A DNA stretch of 33,329 nt from JBBSIG01 sp038232215 (GCA_038232215.1 JBBSIG010000001.1:1-33329); one strand, 5' to 3'. Positions 8,042-16,423 are shown, numbered from the stretch's first letter. A program made the numbers and translations. Notes: generated from the sequence alone by a model not told the origin.

Positions 8042-8401
8042 GTGGCAAAAGTGATGACAGGGCTTGCGGTGATGGTCACCGCGCTCGCGCTCGCCTCGAC
8101 CGCGCTTGCGGGCAACGGGGGAGTGACGAAGGGATACAAGGGACAGGGCGCAAGCGTTCAGAGCCAGATCTCGAGCGGCGTCGAGGGCAAGAGCGGCGTC
8201 AAGGGTCGCGTGGTCAGCCGCACCGCTCCAGCGGCGGCGAACCGGGCGACTCCGGCGAAGGCGACCCCTCAGACGCAGGGCGCTGCGACGATCGGCAAGC
8301 TGCCGTTCACGGGTCAGGACCTCGGTCTGCTCGTGGCCGGCGGGATGCTGCTGTTGATCGTCGGGGCGGGCTTCCGGCGGCTCAGCCGCGAGAACGCCTA
8401 G
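8042..8401 (+). CDS. Small secreted LPFTG-anchored surface protein
   Basis: A 119-residue protein built as a sortase substrate. A signal peptide covers ~1-23 (hydrophobic core then ALA before GNGG). A ~60-residue low-complexity mature part rich in Gly, Ser, Ala, Lys and Thr follows. LPFTG lies at residues 87-91, a hydrophobic helix at ~95-110, and a short positive tail FRRLSRENA ends it. Sortase would cleave between T and G and link the peptide to the wall. The mature part has no recognisable fold and is too short to be an adhesin; it may be a stalk, an acceptor for glycan, or a lysine-bearing cross-link point. GTG 8042 is set by AGGAGG. No sortase gene lies in the window. It sits directly before the glycan-priming enzyme. 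Confidence 0.85.
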   Translation: MAKVMTGLAVMVTALALASTALAGNGGVTKGYKGQGASVQSQISSGVEGKSGVKGRVVSRTAPAAANRATPAKATPQTQGAATIGKLPFTGQDLGLLVAGGMLLLIVGAGFRRLSRENA

Positions 8402-8500
8402 CACTCGGCTAGCAACAACCACGCAGCACGCCGCAGGCCCAGTCCGTCCGGCGTCCCCGAACGGGTCAAGTTCGACCAGAGGACTGTCGAAGAGAGCTGC

Positions 8501-9979
8501 ATGAGCACATCGCCCGCCCGCTTCGAAGTATCTTCCGCCCCGGACCTCCGGGGCGGAAGGCGTGGATGGGTTCGATTCGCTCCGGGCGTCAGCTGGACGG
8601 CCACGTGCCTCGCGGTCGACGGGCTCATGCTCGCGGCGGGTGCGGCAACGGCGGCGTTCGGCTCGCGCGCGGCGGGCGTACCCTCGCCCTCGCTCGGCTG
8701 GTTGATCCTCTTCCCGCCGCTCGTCGTCTCGCTGCTGGCGGCGCGCGGGGCGTACACCCCGCGGCTTCGCCTGCAGATCCTGGACGACCTCCGTCTGGCC
8801 GTGGTCGCCACCTCCGTCGCGACGACCGCGCTCATCTCGCTGCGCGTCCTCGCGACCGGAGACCCGAACATCGCCGCCCAGTCGGTGCGGCAGTGGCTGT
8901 TCGCCACCGCGTACCTGGCCGCCGGCCGCACCGGGCTCCTCCTCGCCCAGGTGCGCGCGCGCAGGCGCGGGGAGGACGTGCAGCCGACGCTGATCATCGG
9001 AGCGGGGAAGATCGGTCAGCTCACCGCGCAGCGACTCGCCGAGCAGCCCGAGCTCGGGCTGAAGCCGGTCGGCTTCCTCGACAAGGAGCCGCTCGACGAC
9101 GGCCGCAACACCGCGGGCCTGCCCGTCCTCGGAGCCAGCTGGGACCTGACGGACGTCATCTCCAGGTACGGCGTCAAGCACGTGATCCTCGCCTTCTCGA
9201 CCGCCCCGCACGCGGTCATGCTCGACATCGTGCGCCGCTGCGAGGCGCTCGGAGTGGCGCTCTCGTCCGTTCCGCGGCTGTTCGAGAAGGTGCAGAGGGA
9301 CGTCACGGTCGAGCACCTGGGCGGCCTGCCGCTCATCTCGCTCAGATCGGCAGACCCCAAGGGGTGGAAGTTCGCCATCAAGTACGGACTCGACCGCGTC
9401 ATCGCCGCCGTCTCGCTCCTGCTGGCGCTGCCCGTGCTGCTCGTGACGGCCCTAGCGGTGTGGATCTCCGTCGGTCGCCCGATCCTGTTCAGCCAGGAGC
9501 GGGTGGGGCGCGACGGACGCATGTTCTCGATCCTGAAGTTCCGCTCCATGAAGCACGCTCCCCGCAGCGAGGAGGCGTTCGACCCCTCGGTGCTCCTGCC
9601 CGCGGGTCGGGCGCCCGGCGGCGTCGAGGGAGCGGACCGCCGGACGCGCACGGGAGCGATTCTCAGGAAGACGTCGATCGACGAGCTGCCGCAGCTCCTG
9701 AACGTGCTCAAGGGCGAGATGAGCCTCATCGGCCCCAGGCCGGAGCGGCCCGAGTTCGTGGAGCTCTTCGAGCAGCAGATCTACCGCTACCAGGAGCGGC
9801 ACCGCGTGAAGTCCGGGATCACCGGCTGGGCCCAGATCCACGGCCTGCGCGGCAACACCTCTCTCGCGGACCGAGTCGAGTGGGACAACTACTACATTCA
9901 GAACTGGTCGTTCTGGCTCGACGTCAAGATCGTGCTGATGACCTTCGTCGCCATCTTCCGTTCCAAGGAAGTCGAGTAA
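8501..9979 (+). CDS. Exopolysaccharide polyprenyl glycosylphosphotransferase (priming enzyme)
   Basis: 492 residues in the WbaP/CpsE/PssY layout: several N-terminal membrane helices (to ~165), a Rossmann-like CoA-binding-type domain with LIIGAGKIGQLTAQRL, then the bacterial sugar transferase domain. That domain starts at KYGLDRVIAAVSLLLALP and includes KFRSMKH, RKTSIDELPQLLNVLKGEMS, LIGPRPERPE and GITGWAQIHGLRG. It would move a sugar-1-phosphate from a UDP-sugar onto undecaprenyl phosphate, the first step of repeat-unit assembly at the cytoplasmic membrane face. The sugar is not predictable. ATG 8501 has AGAGAG a few bases upstream. The 99-base gap after the LPFTG gene shows no clear promoter, so read-through is possible. 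Confidence 0.93.
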   Translation: MSTSPARFEVSSAPDLRGGRRGWVRFAPGVSWTATCLAVDGLMLAAGAATAAFGSRAAGVPSPSLGWLILFPPLVVSLLAARGAYTPRLRLQILDDLRLAVVATSVATTALISLRVLATGDPNIAAQSVRQWLFATAYLAAGRTGLLLAQVRARRRGEDVQPTLIIGAGKIGQLTAQRLAEQPELGLKPVGFLDKEPLDDGRNTAGLPVLGASWDLTDVISRYGVKHVILAFSTAPHAVMLDIVRRCEALGVALSSVPRLFEKVQRDVTVEHLGGLPLISLRSADPKGWKFAIKYGLDRVIAAVSLLLALPVLLVTALAVWISVGRPILFSQERVGRDGRMFSILKFRSMKHAPRSEEAFDPSVLLPAGRAPGGVEGADRRTRTGAILRKTSIDELPQLLNVLKGEMSLIGPRPERPEFVELFEQQIYRYQERHRVKSGITGWAQIHGLRGNTSLADRVEWDNYYIQNWSFWLDVKIVLMTFVAIFRSKEVE

Positions 9980-10014
9980 CGGGAGCTCCGCTCGCCGTCC
10001 GAGAGGTACGCTCG

Positions 10015-10076
10015 TCCGGGGCGCTGCTCCGGGCGTCGAGAGTGACGTAGGTCACCCGCGCAGGAAGCGCCCCGGA
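10015..10076 (+). repeat. 11-bp inverted repeat flanking the CRP-like palindrome
   Basis: TCCGGGGCGCT (10015-10025) is the exact reverse complement of AGCGCCCCGGA (10066-10076), with 40 bases between. The inner sequence holds a second palindrome, GTGAC-GTAG-GTCAC. As RNA this could fold into a long stem in the leader of the GT9 gene; there is no T-run, so a simple terminator is unlikely. Confidence 0.6.
10042..10055. promoter_or_regulatory. CRP/GlxR-like operator
   Basis: GTGACGTAGGTCAC matches GTGA-N6-TCAC exactly and also carries the central TA of the actinobacterial CRP/GlxR form TGTGAnnTAnnTCACA. It lies 43 bases upstream of ATG 10099. A cAMP-type regulator acting on the GT9 gene is the natural guess. 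Confidence 0.45.
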
Positions 10077-10098
10077 CCGCCCAACCCTCAGGAGAAAG

Positions 10099-11322
10099 AT
10101 GCGTCTCTCTCTCGACCGGCCGGTACAGCTCGCGAAGCGGCTACGGCGGAGGTTCTATCTCGCCGACTACGACGACGAGAACCTCCGCCTCCGCTGGCTG
10201 CGAGCCGCGCCGGAGGCTCCGTACACCGAGCGAGTCTTCGACGTCCGGCCCGACCCCGCGAGCGTCTCTTCGGTGCTCGTGTTCAAGCCCGACGAGATCG
10301 GCGATGCCGTCTACTCGCTTCCCGCTGTCGTCGAGCTGCGGCGCTGGTTCCCGAAGGCGAGGGTGTATCTGCTCTGCCAGCGGCTCACCCGCAGCCTGTT
10401 CGAGCGCAGCGGGCTCTTCGACGAGATCGTCGCGGTGGACCCGAGGACGAGACTCTCCCGACCCACGTTCTCGGTCGAGAAGGCGCTGGCGGGCTTCTCA
10501 GTCCGGTCGTTCGACGTGTCGATCTTCCTTCGCACCTATCAGGCGTACTTCGACCAGTTCCTGCGCATCCCGAGCGAGATCAAGGTTCATCCGATCGACC
10601 CGCTGATGCGCTCGGACTCGGTGTATCGAGCGCACGTCTCGCTCTGGGCCGAGGAACGGCGCCACCAGTCGCTGCAGCTCCTCGAGATCGTGTCGCGCCT
10701 CACCGGACGCACGTACACGTTCGACGACGTGAGCTTTCCCGACTTCGAGTGGACGGACGACGACCGCTCGGCTCCCGAGCGCGCGTTCGAGGGCGCCGCG
10801 CCGCCCCGGTATGTCGTCGTGCATCCGTTCGCGAAGCACGAGACGCGTCAGTACCCGCTCGAGTACTGGGTGCGCCTGCTCTCGGATCTACGCCGGCGGC
10901 TGGCTGCGACCTGGGTGATCGTCGGCGGCCCGGACGACCCCCGGCTCGAGAACCTGCCCGGCGTCGTGCAGACCCAGGGGCGCCTGTCCCTCTCCCAGAG
11001 CGGATACCTCGTCTCGCGGGCGAGTGCGTTCGTCGGCGTCCTGAGCGGCCCGGCGCACTGGGCCGGAGCGCTGGGGGTGCCTACGGTCACGATCATGAGC
11101 GGACACTCCATGCCCGTGGAGTGGGCGCCGCTCGGGCGCTCGCACGTTATCCGCGCGGATGTGCCGTGCGCGCCGTGTCACCAGCCCACGTGTCCCGTGT
11201 ACGGGCTCGCCTGCCTGCGGGAGCTGCGTCCGGAGCGGATCGCACCGGAGATCGAGCGATTCCTCGAGTCCGCGCTTACGGGGTCCGAAGCGGGAAAGGC
11301 TCGAGCCGCGGCGCCGGGTTGA
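10099..11322 (+). CDS. GT9-family (heptosyltransferase-like) glycosyltransferase
   Basis: A 407-residue protein with the GT-B halves of the ADP-heptose:LPS heptosyltransferase family. The N-terminal domain starts with SVLVFKPDEIGDAVYSLPAV. The C-terminal domain has VVVHPFAKHETRQYPLEYW (compare the usual HPGA...KxWP) and LSGPAHWAGALGVPTV. A cysteine-rich end, PCAPCHQPTCPVYGLACLRELRP, is typical of a GT9 subgroup. ADP-heptose is the likely donor, given the heptose operon at 18480-24663, though other nucleotide sugars are possible. There is no membrane helix; it is probably peripheral on the cytoplasmic face. ATG 10099 is preceded by AGGAGA at good spacing. It ends 31 bases before the convergent phosphatase gene. 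Confidence 0.87.
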   Translation: MRLSLDRPVQLAKRLRRRFYLADYDDENLRLRWLRAAPEAPYTERVFDVRPDPASVSSVLVFKPDEIGDAVYSLPAVVELRRWFPKARVYLLCQRLTRSLFERSGLFDEIVAVDPRTRLSRPTFSVEKALAGFSVRSFDVSIFLRTYQAYFDQFLRIPSEIKVHPIDPLMRSDSVYRAHVSLWAEERRHQSLQLLEIVSRLTGRTYTFDDVSFPDFEWTDDDRSAPERAFEGAAPPRYVVVHPFAKHETRQYPLEYWVRLLSDLRRRLAATWVIVGGPDDPRLENLPGVVQTQGRLSLSQSGYLVSRASAFVGVLSGPAHWAGALGVPTVTIMSGHSMPVEWAPLGRSHVIRADVPCAPCHQPTCPVYGLACLRELRPERIAPEIERFLESALTGSEAGKARAAAPG

Positions 11323-11353
11323 TCGTCGCCTGAGTCGTCTGCGCCGAGCCTGA

Positions 11354-12088
11354 TCAGGAAGTCGGGTCGCTGCGGCGGTCCGGCTCGAAGCCCTCGAGGA
11401 CGAGCGACGGAGTGGTCTCGGTGAGCTGGAGACGGGCTTCGACGCCGTACCGCTCCTCGATCAGGGCAGCCGCTTCCCGCAGGTGGGGGCGGCGGTGCAG
11501 GCTTCCGTGTGCGTCGCTGGCTACCAGGTCGCCGCGTGCCGTCTCGAGCAGACGCCAGGCGGCGGCCTCGGCGCCGTCGCCCCAGCGGCCGAGCAGGCTC
11601 GGCGCGACGACCTGCATCAAAGCGCCGTCGCGGCGAGCTGCGTCGACGATGTTCGGCTCGCGCTGGATGGCTCGCGAGCGTTCCGGATGCGCGAAGATCG
11701 GTACGAGACCGAGCTCCGCGAGCCGGGCGCCCGCGACGTCCAGGAACCCGGCCGGCGTCAGAGGCTGGACCTCGACGAGCAGGTATCTCCCGGCGATCGC
11801 CCTCGTCTCGAGATCCTCGTCCGAGGCGGACACCACGCTGTCCGGGCCCATCTCGGCCCCGAGCCGCGTCCGGAGCGCGATGCCTCTCGCTGCCAGCTCG
11901 GCGTCGAGCGCCTCGAGCGCCGCGAGCGCCCGCGCGTGGTTGGTCGTAAAGCGCCGTGAGTAATGCGGTGTGCAGACGACCGCGGTGATGCCGTCACGGA
12001 CGAGGGCGCTCGCGAGCGCAACCGCCTCGACGCTCGTCGCCGGACCGTCGTCCAGCTGCGGCACGAGGTGACAGTGGGTGTCGATCAA
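11354..12088 (-). CDS. CpsB/YwqE-type PHP-domain tyrosine-protein phosphatase
   Basis: 244 residues of PHP metallophosphatase: IDTHCHLVPQLDDGP at the N terminus, VVCTPHY, a central Glu (LGAEMGPD), IFAHPERSRAI, a SLLG element, and LVASDAHG near the C terminus. These are the metal ligands of the CpsB/Wzb-like family that dephosphorylates BY-kinases. The cognate kinase is encoded in the same direction at 14823-16337, so this is the likely off-switch for chain-length control. TTG 12088 is chosen since its TTGA overlaps the upstream GT4 stop and the PHP motif follows immediately. An in-frame upstream GTG inside the GT4 gene is the alternative. Confidence 0.87.
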   Translation of the reverse strand: MIDTHCHLVPQLDDGPATSVEAVALASALVRDGITAVVCTPHYSRRFTTNHARALAALEALDAELAARGIALRTRLGAEMGPDSVVSASDEDLETRAIAGRYLLVEVQPLTPAGFLDVAGARLAELGLVPIFAHPERSRAIQREPNIVDAARRDGALMQVVAPSLLGRWGDGAEAAAWRLLETARGDLVASDAHGSLHRRPHLREAAALIEERYGVEARLQLTETTPSLVLEGFEPDRRSDPTS

Positions 12089-13272
12089 GTGGCCGAGCTT
12101 GCGCTCAGCGGCTTGCGCGCTCCACGGGGTGCCCACGCCGCCTGGTACACGCGCTCGTGGTCGCTCAACCACCGCTCGCCGTCGTCGTCCGACGCGACGG
12201 GCTCGACCGCTTCGACGGCGCGTTGCCAAGCTGCCGGCTCGCGGAGCGCTCGAACTCGCTCCACGATCGCGGCGACGGTGGGCTCCACCGCGATCACGCC
12301 GGGGTGTGCGCCGATCGCCTCTCTGAGACCGCCCCGGGGCGAGATGAGCACCGGTCTGCCCGCGGCGAGCCACTCGAGCACCGTGTACGGAGGGCCTCCT
12401 GGCTCCTTCCAGAGCGAAGGGACGATCCCGAGGTCGCAACGCTCGAAGAAGGAGCGCTTCGCCGCTCCGCTCACCTGGCCCTCGTATCGAACCTCGGATC
12501 GGCGGGCAGCGGCCTCCACCCGCTCGCGGAGAAGCCCGTCCCCCGCGACGTGAAGCGTGCAGCCCGCTGCGGCGATGGAAGCTGCGGCGTCGAGCAGGAC
12601 GTTGACGCCCTTGGTCACGCCGAGCGACCCGATGAACCCGATCGTCGCGAGCTCGCGCGAAGGTGGAGAGAGCGGCCGGTCGAACGGCGAGCTGAACGCG
12701 TGCTTGATCACGTGGAAGGAGGCGCTCGGGAAAAACGACGAGTGCGTCTCCGCGATAGAGCGCGAGACTGCGATCACCTGGCCGACCGCACCGCTCCAGC
12801 GGCCGAGCCGGCGTCTCCTCAGTCCGCAGAGCAGCGGGTGGGGCCGGCAGGGAGTTCCGTCCGGCTGCAGCAGGGTCACGCGCGGGCAGAGCAGCTGGTA
12901 GTCGTGCAGCGTGTGCACGACCGGGACTCCGAGGCGTCGGCAGACCTCCCACACCGCCGTGCTGAGTCCCGGCAGGTTGTTCGAGTGCACCAGGTCGGGA
13001 CGTTGTGAGGCGATCGCTTCCGCCAGCCGCCGCGAGGGACGAGCGAGGACGTCGCCCGCATGGTTCTGCAGTCGCCGAACGGGACTCTCGCGCCAGTCGC
13101 GGCCGTGGAGGACGACTGACGCCGCCTCGGGGTCGCCGACCGGAAACGCGCTCAACACCGAGACGTCGTAGCCGCGGGCGCGCAATCCGTGGGCCAGGTC
13201 GGCGACGTAGCGCTCGGCGCCGCCGAGTGACGTATCGGCTCCGTGCGCGTTGACGAGGAGGAGGCGCTTCAA
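12085..13272 (-). CDS. GT4-family glycosyltransferase
   Basis: A 395-residue GT-B glycosyltransferase. The N-terminal half has LLLVNAHGADTSLGGAERYV (donor and acceptor loop with GGAE) and HTLHDYQLLCPR. The C-terminal half has FIGSLGVTKGVNVLLDAA and the retaining-GT signature EPGGPPYTVLEWLAAGRPVL (E-x7-E region). It would add a hexose to the lipid-linked repeat unit; donor and linkage are not predictable. The TTG start 13272 overlaps the TGA of the ligase/polymerase gene (TTGA), and its own TGA overlaps the phosphatase TTG in the same way. The ORF stays open far upstream, but that part is antisense-free shadow within the ligase gene. Confidence 0.88.
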   Translation of the reverse strand: MKRLLLVNAHGADTSLGGAERYVADLAHGLRARGYDVSVLSAFPVGDPEAASVVLHGRDWRESPVRRLQNHAGDVLARPSRRLAEAIASQRPDLVHSNNLPGLSTAVWEVCRRLGVPVVHTLHDYQLLCPRVTLLQPDGTPCRPHPLLCGLRRRRLGRWSGAVGQVIAVSRSIAETHSSFFPSASFHVIKHAFSSPFDRPLSPPSRELATIGFIGSLGVTKGVNVLLDAAASIAAAGCTLHVAGDGLLRERVEAAARRSEVRYEGQVSGAAKRSFFERCDLGIVPSLWKEPGGPPYTVLEWLAAGRPVLISPRGGLREAIGAHPGVIAVEPTVAAIVERVRALREPAAWQRAVEAVEPVASDDDGERWLSDHERVYQAAWAPRGARKPLSASSAT

Positions 13273-14726
13273 GCGGCCGTCGGCGATGGCTCGTGCTCTG
13301 CCCGCGGAGGCAGAGCCGGGCGCTCCGGAGCGGTGGCGGCAAGGCCGACACCCACTACGAGCATGCCCAGGAAGGCCGTTGGAAAACCGGTGAACGACGC
13401 GCGCGTGACGGCGTCCAGGAGCACGACCGCCAACAGGCCGAGCACGACCCAGCCCGCCTGCTGCCTGCGCGCAGTGGCCCCTCGGGCGAGCACGATCAGG
13501 CGGCCGAGCAGCGAGAGCTGGACGATCAGGCCGACGAAGCCCACGTCTGCGATCGTTGCGAAGTAGCCGGAGTCGACGGCCGCGAGGTTGGGCTGGTTCG
13601 GCGCGAGCCGGGTCTGGCTGACGCCCACCCTCGCACGCTCGGCCGCGGTGCCGACGACCCCGACGCCCCGGCCGAATGCCCAGTCCGAGGAGTCGCCCAG
13701 GGCGACTTTCCAGGATTGCGTGCGCCCGTTCACCGTCAGGTACGTCGACGAGCTGCCCTGGAACGTTCGGGTCTCGGTTCCGCCCGAGGAGGCGATCAGC
13801 GTCGCCACGCCGCCGAAGAGCGCGGCGGCGAGTAGGAGCACGGCGGTCGCCGTCCGGCCCTGACGGGCGAGCCAGAGCCCGATCAGCGCGAGGCCGATCA
13901 GCAGCGCGGTGCGCACGAATGACACGAGGAGACCGAAGGCGAGGAGCCCGAGCGCAAGCGCGACGAAGAGACCGCGGTTCCTCCAGAGGAGCACCGCCGC
14001 GATGCCGAAGAGCAGGAAAGCCGCGTAGTCGAACGGCTCGTCGAAGGTCCCGAAGCTGCGGAGATACGGCCCGATCGTTCTCACCTGGGCGCCGTATGCG
14101 TAGCCGAGGTCGACGAGGCGGGCACCGCCAAGGACCTGCTGCAAGAGGCCGTACAGTGCAGCGCCGCAAGCTGTCGCCGTGAGCGAGGCCACCGCCCAGC
14201 GGAACGTCCGGCGGGGATCGTCGAGCGAGAGGCCGACGAGGAGCAGCAGGAGCGGCTCGGACACGAGCCGAACCCCGTGGAACCAGCCGGGGCCGAAGCG
14301 GCTCCCACCCGTGACGCCCGCGCCGATGTCGAGCACGTAGAGGCCGATCAGGAGCAGGACCAGCACGATGAGCGGACGATCGGCCCGCCAGCCCAGGCGG
14401 GCGCCTCGCCGTTGCACGAGCAGCACTCCGGCTCCCAGGGCGGCGGCGATCGTGACGACGTCCTTCGTCGCCCCGAGCTGAGGAGACACGAGTACCTTGA
14501 GCGTGGGAAGTGCGGCGAAGTACGGGATCGTGAGCGCCACGGCGACGTGGGGCACGACGATGTACCCGACGAGGACCAGCAAGAACGTGCACAGGCCAAG
14601 CAGGATTCCGAGGGTGAGCGTGCCTCCTGCTCGCGTCGACCACACTGCTGTGAGCAGCGTGAGGGCGGCACCGACCGCAGCCGTCGCGGCGTCGGCCCCG
14701 AGCACGGCGGGACGGAGCCGGCCCAT
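13269..14726 (-). CDS. Wzy-like O-antigen ligase/polymerase
   Basis: A 485-residue integral membrane protein with ~12 hydrophobic segments and no soluble tail domain. A large external loop holds SFGTFDEPFDYAAF before it and GRTQSWKVALGDSSDWAFGR, GVGVVGT and VDSGYFATIADVGFVG, matching the O-antigen ligase/Wzy pattern of an RxxxW...G...D motif. It likely polymerises flipped repeat units, and sits between the Wzz/BY-kinase and a GT4 gene, the classic Wzy-dependent arrangement. The ATG start follows a 96-base gap from the kinase gene. It differs from the ligase at 5921-7933, which has a TPR tail. Confidence 0.86.
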   Translation of the reverse strand: MGRLRPAVLGADAATAAVGAALTLLTAVWSTRAGGTLTLGILLGLCTFLLVLVGYIVVPHVAVALTIPYFAALPTLKVLVSPQLGATKDVVTIAAALGAGVLLVQRRGARLGWRADRPLIVLVLLLIGLYVLDIGAGVTGGSRFGPGWFHGVRLVSEPLLLLLVGLSLDDPRRTFRWAVASLTATACGAALYGLLQQVLGGARLVDLGYAYGAQVRTIGPYLRSFGTFDEPFDYAAFLLFGIAAVLLWRNRGLFVALALGLLAFGLLVSFVRTALLIGLALIGLWLARQGRTATAVLLLAAALFGGVATLIASSGGTETRTFQGSSSTYLTVNGRTQSWKVALGDSSDWAFGRGVGVVGTAAERARVGVSQTRLAPNQPNLAAVDSGYFATIADVGFVGLIVQLSLLGRLIVLARGATARRQQAGWVVLGLLAVVLLDAVTRASFTGFPTAFLGMLVVGVGLAATAPERPALPPRAEHEPSPTAA

Positions 14727-14767
14727 CTAGGCGGTTGCTCGGAAAATCGAATGCCGCCCGGGGACGT

Positions 14768-14784
14768 CCCGGCGCCGTGCCGGG
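14768..14784 (-). other. GC-rich hairpin between kinase and ligase genes
   Basis: On the - strand CCCGGC-loop-GCCGGG forms a 6-bp stem with a 5-base loop in the 96-base gap. A TTTT lies ~25 bases further on. It may attenuate transcription between the two genes, but hairpins like this arise easily in GC-rich DNA. Confidence 0.25.
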
Positions 14785-14822
14785 GGCGTCAGCCGGCGCC
14801 GCTTGATCTTCCGATCGATCGT

Positions 14823-16337
14823 CTAGCCCCGGTAGTAGCTGTAGCTCTCGTCGGGCAGTGCGTCCGTGAAGACGGCGCCCATCGTCTTCGGGGGCCAGCT
14901 CTGCGACTGCCGGCTGAGCGCGCGCAGCGTGCGGCGCGTCACCTTGCCCTGCCGGACGACGATCAGCACGACGTCCACGTGGCGCGAGAGCTCGGCCATC
15001 TCGACCGTCAGCAGCGCGGGTGGGGTGTCGAGGATCAAGACGTCGGTGTCGCGGCTGAGGTCTGCCAGCAACTCCGGCAACTGCGGGGAATGAGCGACGG
15101 TTCCGACCGGAACGGAGCCCCCTGCGGGGAGGAGTCGGAGCGACTCCGCGCTCGGGCCGTCCGGACCGGTCTCGCGGCCTCGAACGAGCGCGTGGGCCAT
15201 TGCGGCCCGCTGAGCGGTCGGCCTGCTGCCGTTCAGCGTGACGGTCCAGAGCGCCTCCTCGAGGTCGGCGTCGTTGCCGATCACCTGCGCGACCCCGAGC
15301 GCGTCTCTCGGGATGCGGAAGATGTCTCCGAGCGACGGCTTGCGCACGTCGAAGTCGGCGATCAGGACGTCTGCGCCGCGCCGGGCGAACGCCACGGCGA
15401 GATTCGAGGCAGTGGTGGTCTTGCCCTCGCCGGCCGTCGCGCTCGTCACCGCGATGATGGTCCGCTCGGAGTCCTTGCGCATCCGCGCGAGGTTCGACGC
15501 GAGCAGGGCGTAGGTATCTCCGTAGCGCTCCTCGTTGCGCCCGAACATGACGAGCCGCGCACGTCGGGGCAACGTGCCGATGGTCGCCAGCACGGGTATG
15601 TCGAGCAGCTCTTCGATGTCCGCCTCCGACCGGACCGTCGTGTCGAACGCCTCCCGGGCACCGACGAGGAGTAGGGCGATGACGAGTCCGATCGATGCTC
15701 CGAGGATCGAGTCCTTCACGGGAGCCGGCCGGGTCTTCGTCGCCGATCTCGCGTGCTCGACGAGGATCGCGTTGCCGCTGATCAGCTTCCTGAACGTCGT
15801 GAGCCTGGTCAGCTGGTCGTTGAGGGTCGTGCTCCTACCGACGGTCGCGATCTGAGCCCTGAGCTGGGCGATCGCGTTGTCGACGCTCGCACCGATCACG
15901 TCTCCGCGCCAGCCCGGATACGCCGATGCGACGGCGTCCGCGATCCTCGCGGCGCGCGCGGGGTCGTCGGTGCTCGCCGAGAAGGTGAGGGCGTTGCTCC
16001 CTCCGCTCACGCCCGTGACGGCACGAATCGCAGAGCCCGATCCGAGCGAGCCTCCCGTCCGCTCGGCTACGCGATCGTAGAACTGGGGCGAGTTGGCGAG
16101 GGACAGCTCCGCGTCGTCCAGCCTTTGCGGGTCCTGGTACGGGGGCTGGATCCCCGTGACCGCATACGCGAGGTCGTTCGTGCCGGTGAGCAGGACTTGC
16201 GCGCTCGCCGCGTACTGCGGCCCCTGGAGCTGTCGCATCGTGTTGACGGTTGCGACGCCGACCGCGACGAGAAGTGCGATCAACCACAGCGACCGGCGGA
16301 GAGCCGCCCTGAGGGCCTCGACGCCGCCCGGCCTCAC
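14823..16337 (-). CDS. Wzz/BY-kinase polysaccharide co-polymerase (tyrosine autokinase)
   Basis: 504 residues joining a Wzz domain to a bacterial tyrosine kinase. The first membrane helix is at ~17-35, an external coiled domain follows, and a second helix near 230-245 has ILGASIGLVIALLLVGA. Then comes the kinase: Walker A TAGEGKTT at 301-308 (Lys 306), Walker A' LIADFDVRKPS, Walker B VLILDTPPA. The tail ends DESYSYYRG, a short tyrosine cluster (499, 501, 502) for autophosphorylation. It sets polymer length and is presumably reset by the CpsB-like phosphatase. The GTG start at 16337 is doubtful: codon use stays coding-like upstream in this frame to ~16400, with no standard start. Confidence 0.88.
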   Translation of the reverse strand: MRPGGVEALRAALRRSLWLIALLVAVGVATVNTMRQLQGPQYAASAQVLLTGTNDLAYAVTGIQPPYQDPQRLDDAELSLANSPQFYDRVAERTGGSLGSGSAIRAVTGVSGGSNALTFSASTDDPARAARIADAVASAYPGWRGDVIGASVDNAIAQLRAQIATVGRSTTLNDQLTRLTTFRKLISGNAILVEHARSATKTRPAPVKDSILGASIGLVIALLLVGAREAFDTTVRSEADIEELLDIPVLATIGTLPRRARLVMFGRNEERYGDTYALLASNLARMRKDSERTIIAVTSATAGEGKTTTASNLAVAFARRGADVLIADFDVRKPSLGDIFRIPRDALGVAQVIGNDADLEEALWTVTLNGSRPTAQRAAMAHALVRGRETGPDGPSAESLRLLPAGGSVPVGTVAHSPQLPELLADLSRDTDVLILDTPPALLTVEMAELSRHVDVVLIVVRQGKVTRRTLRALSRQSQSWPPKTMGAVFTDALPDESYSYYRG

Positions 16338-16423
16338 TGGAACCCACCGGCTGGTCGAGTGGCGGCCCGCGGACTCGGCGTACGCGACGGCGTCGAGCTG
16401 TATGCAGCGCCGATCTCAGTCAT
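16334..16423 (-). CDS. Possible 29-residue leader ORF, or frameshifted N terminus of the BY-kinase
   Basis: ATG 16423, with GGAG 8 bases upstream, opens a 29-codon frame (MTEIGAAYSS...) whose TGA overlaps the kinase GTG as GTGA. That would allow coupled translation. Against an independent peptide, the kinase frame over the same bases has nearly all G/C third positions and reads DAVAYAESAGRHSTSRWVP, a natural N-terminal extension. A one-base difference near 16395-16405 would join MTEIGAAY to it. I cannot decide between leader peptide, frameshift and sequence error. Confidence 0.3.
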   Translation of the reverse strand: MTEIGAAYSSTPSRTPSPRAATRPAGGFQ

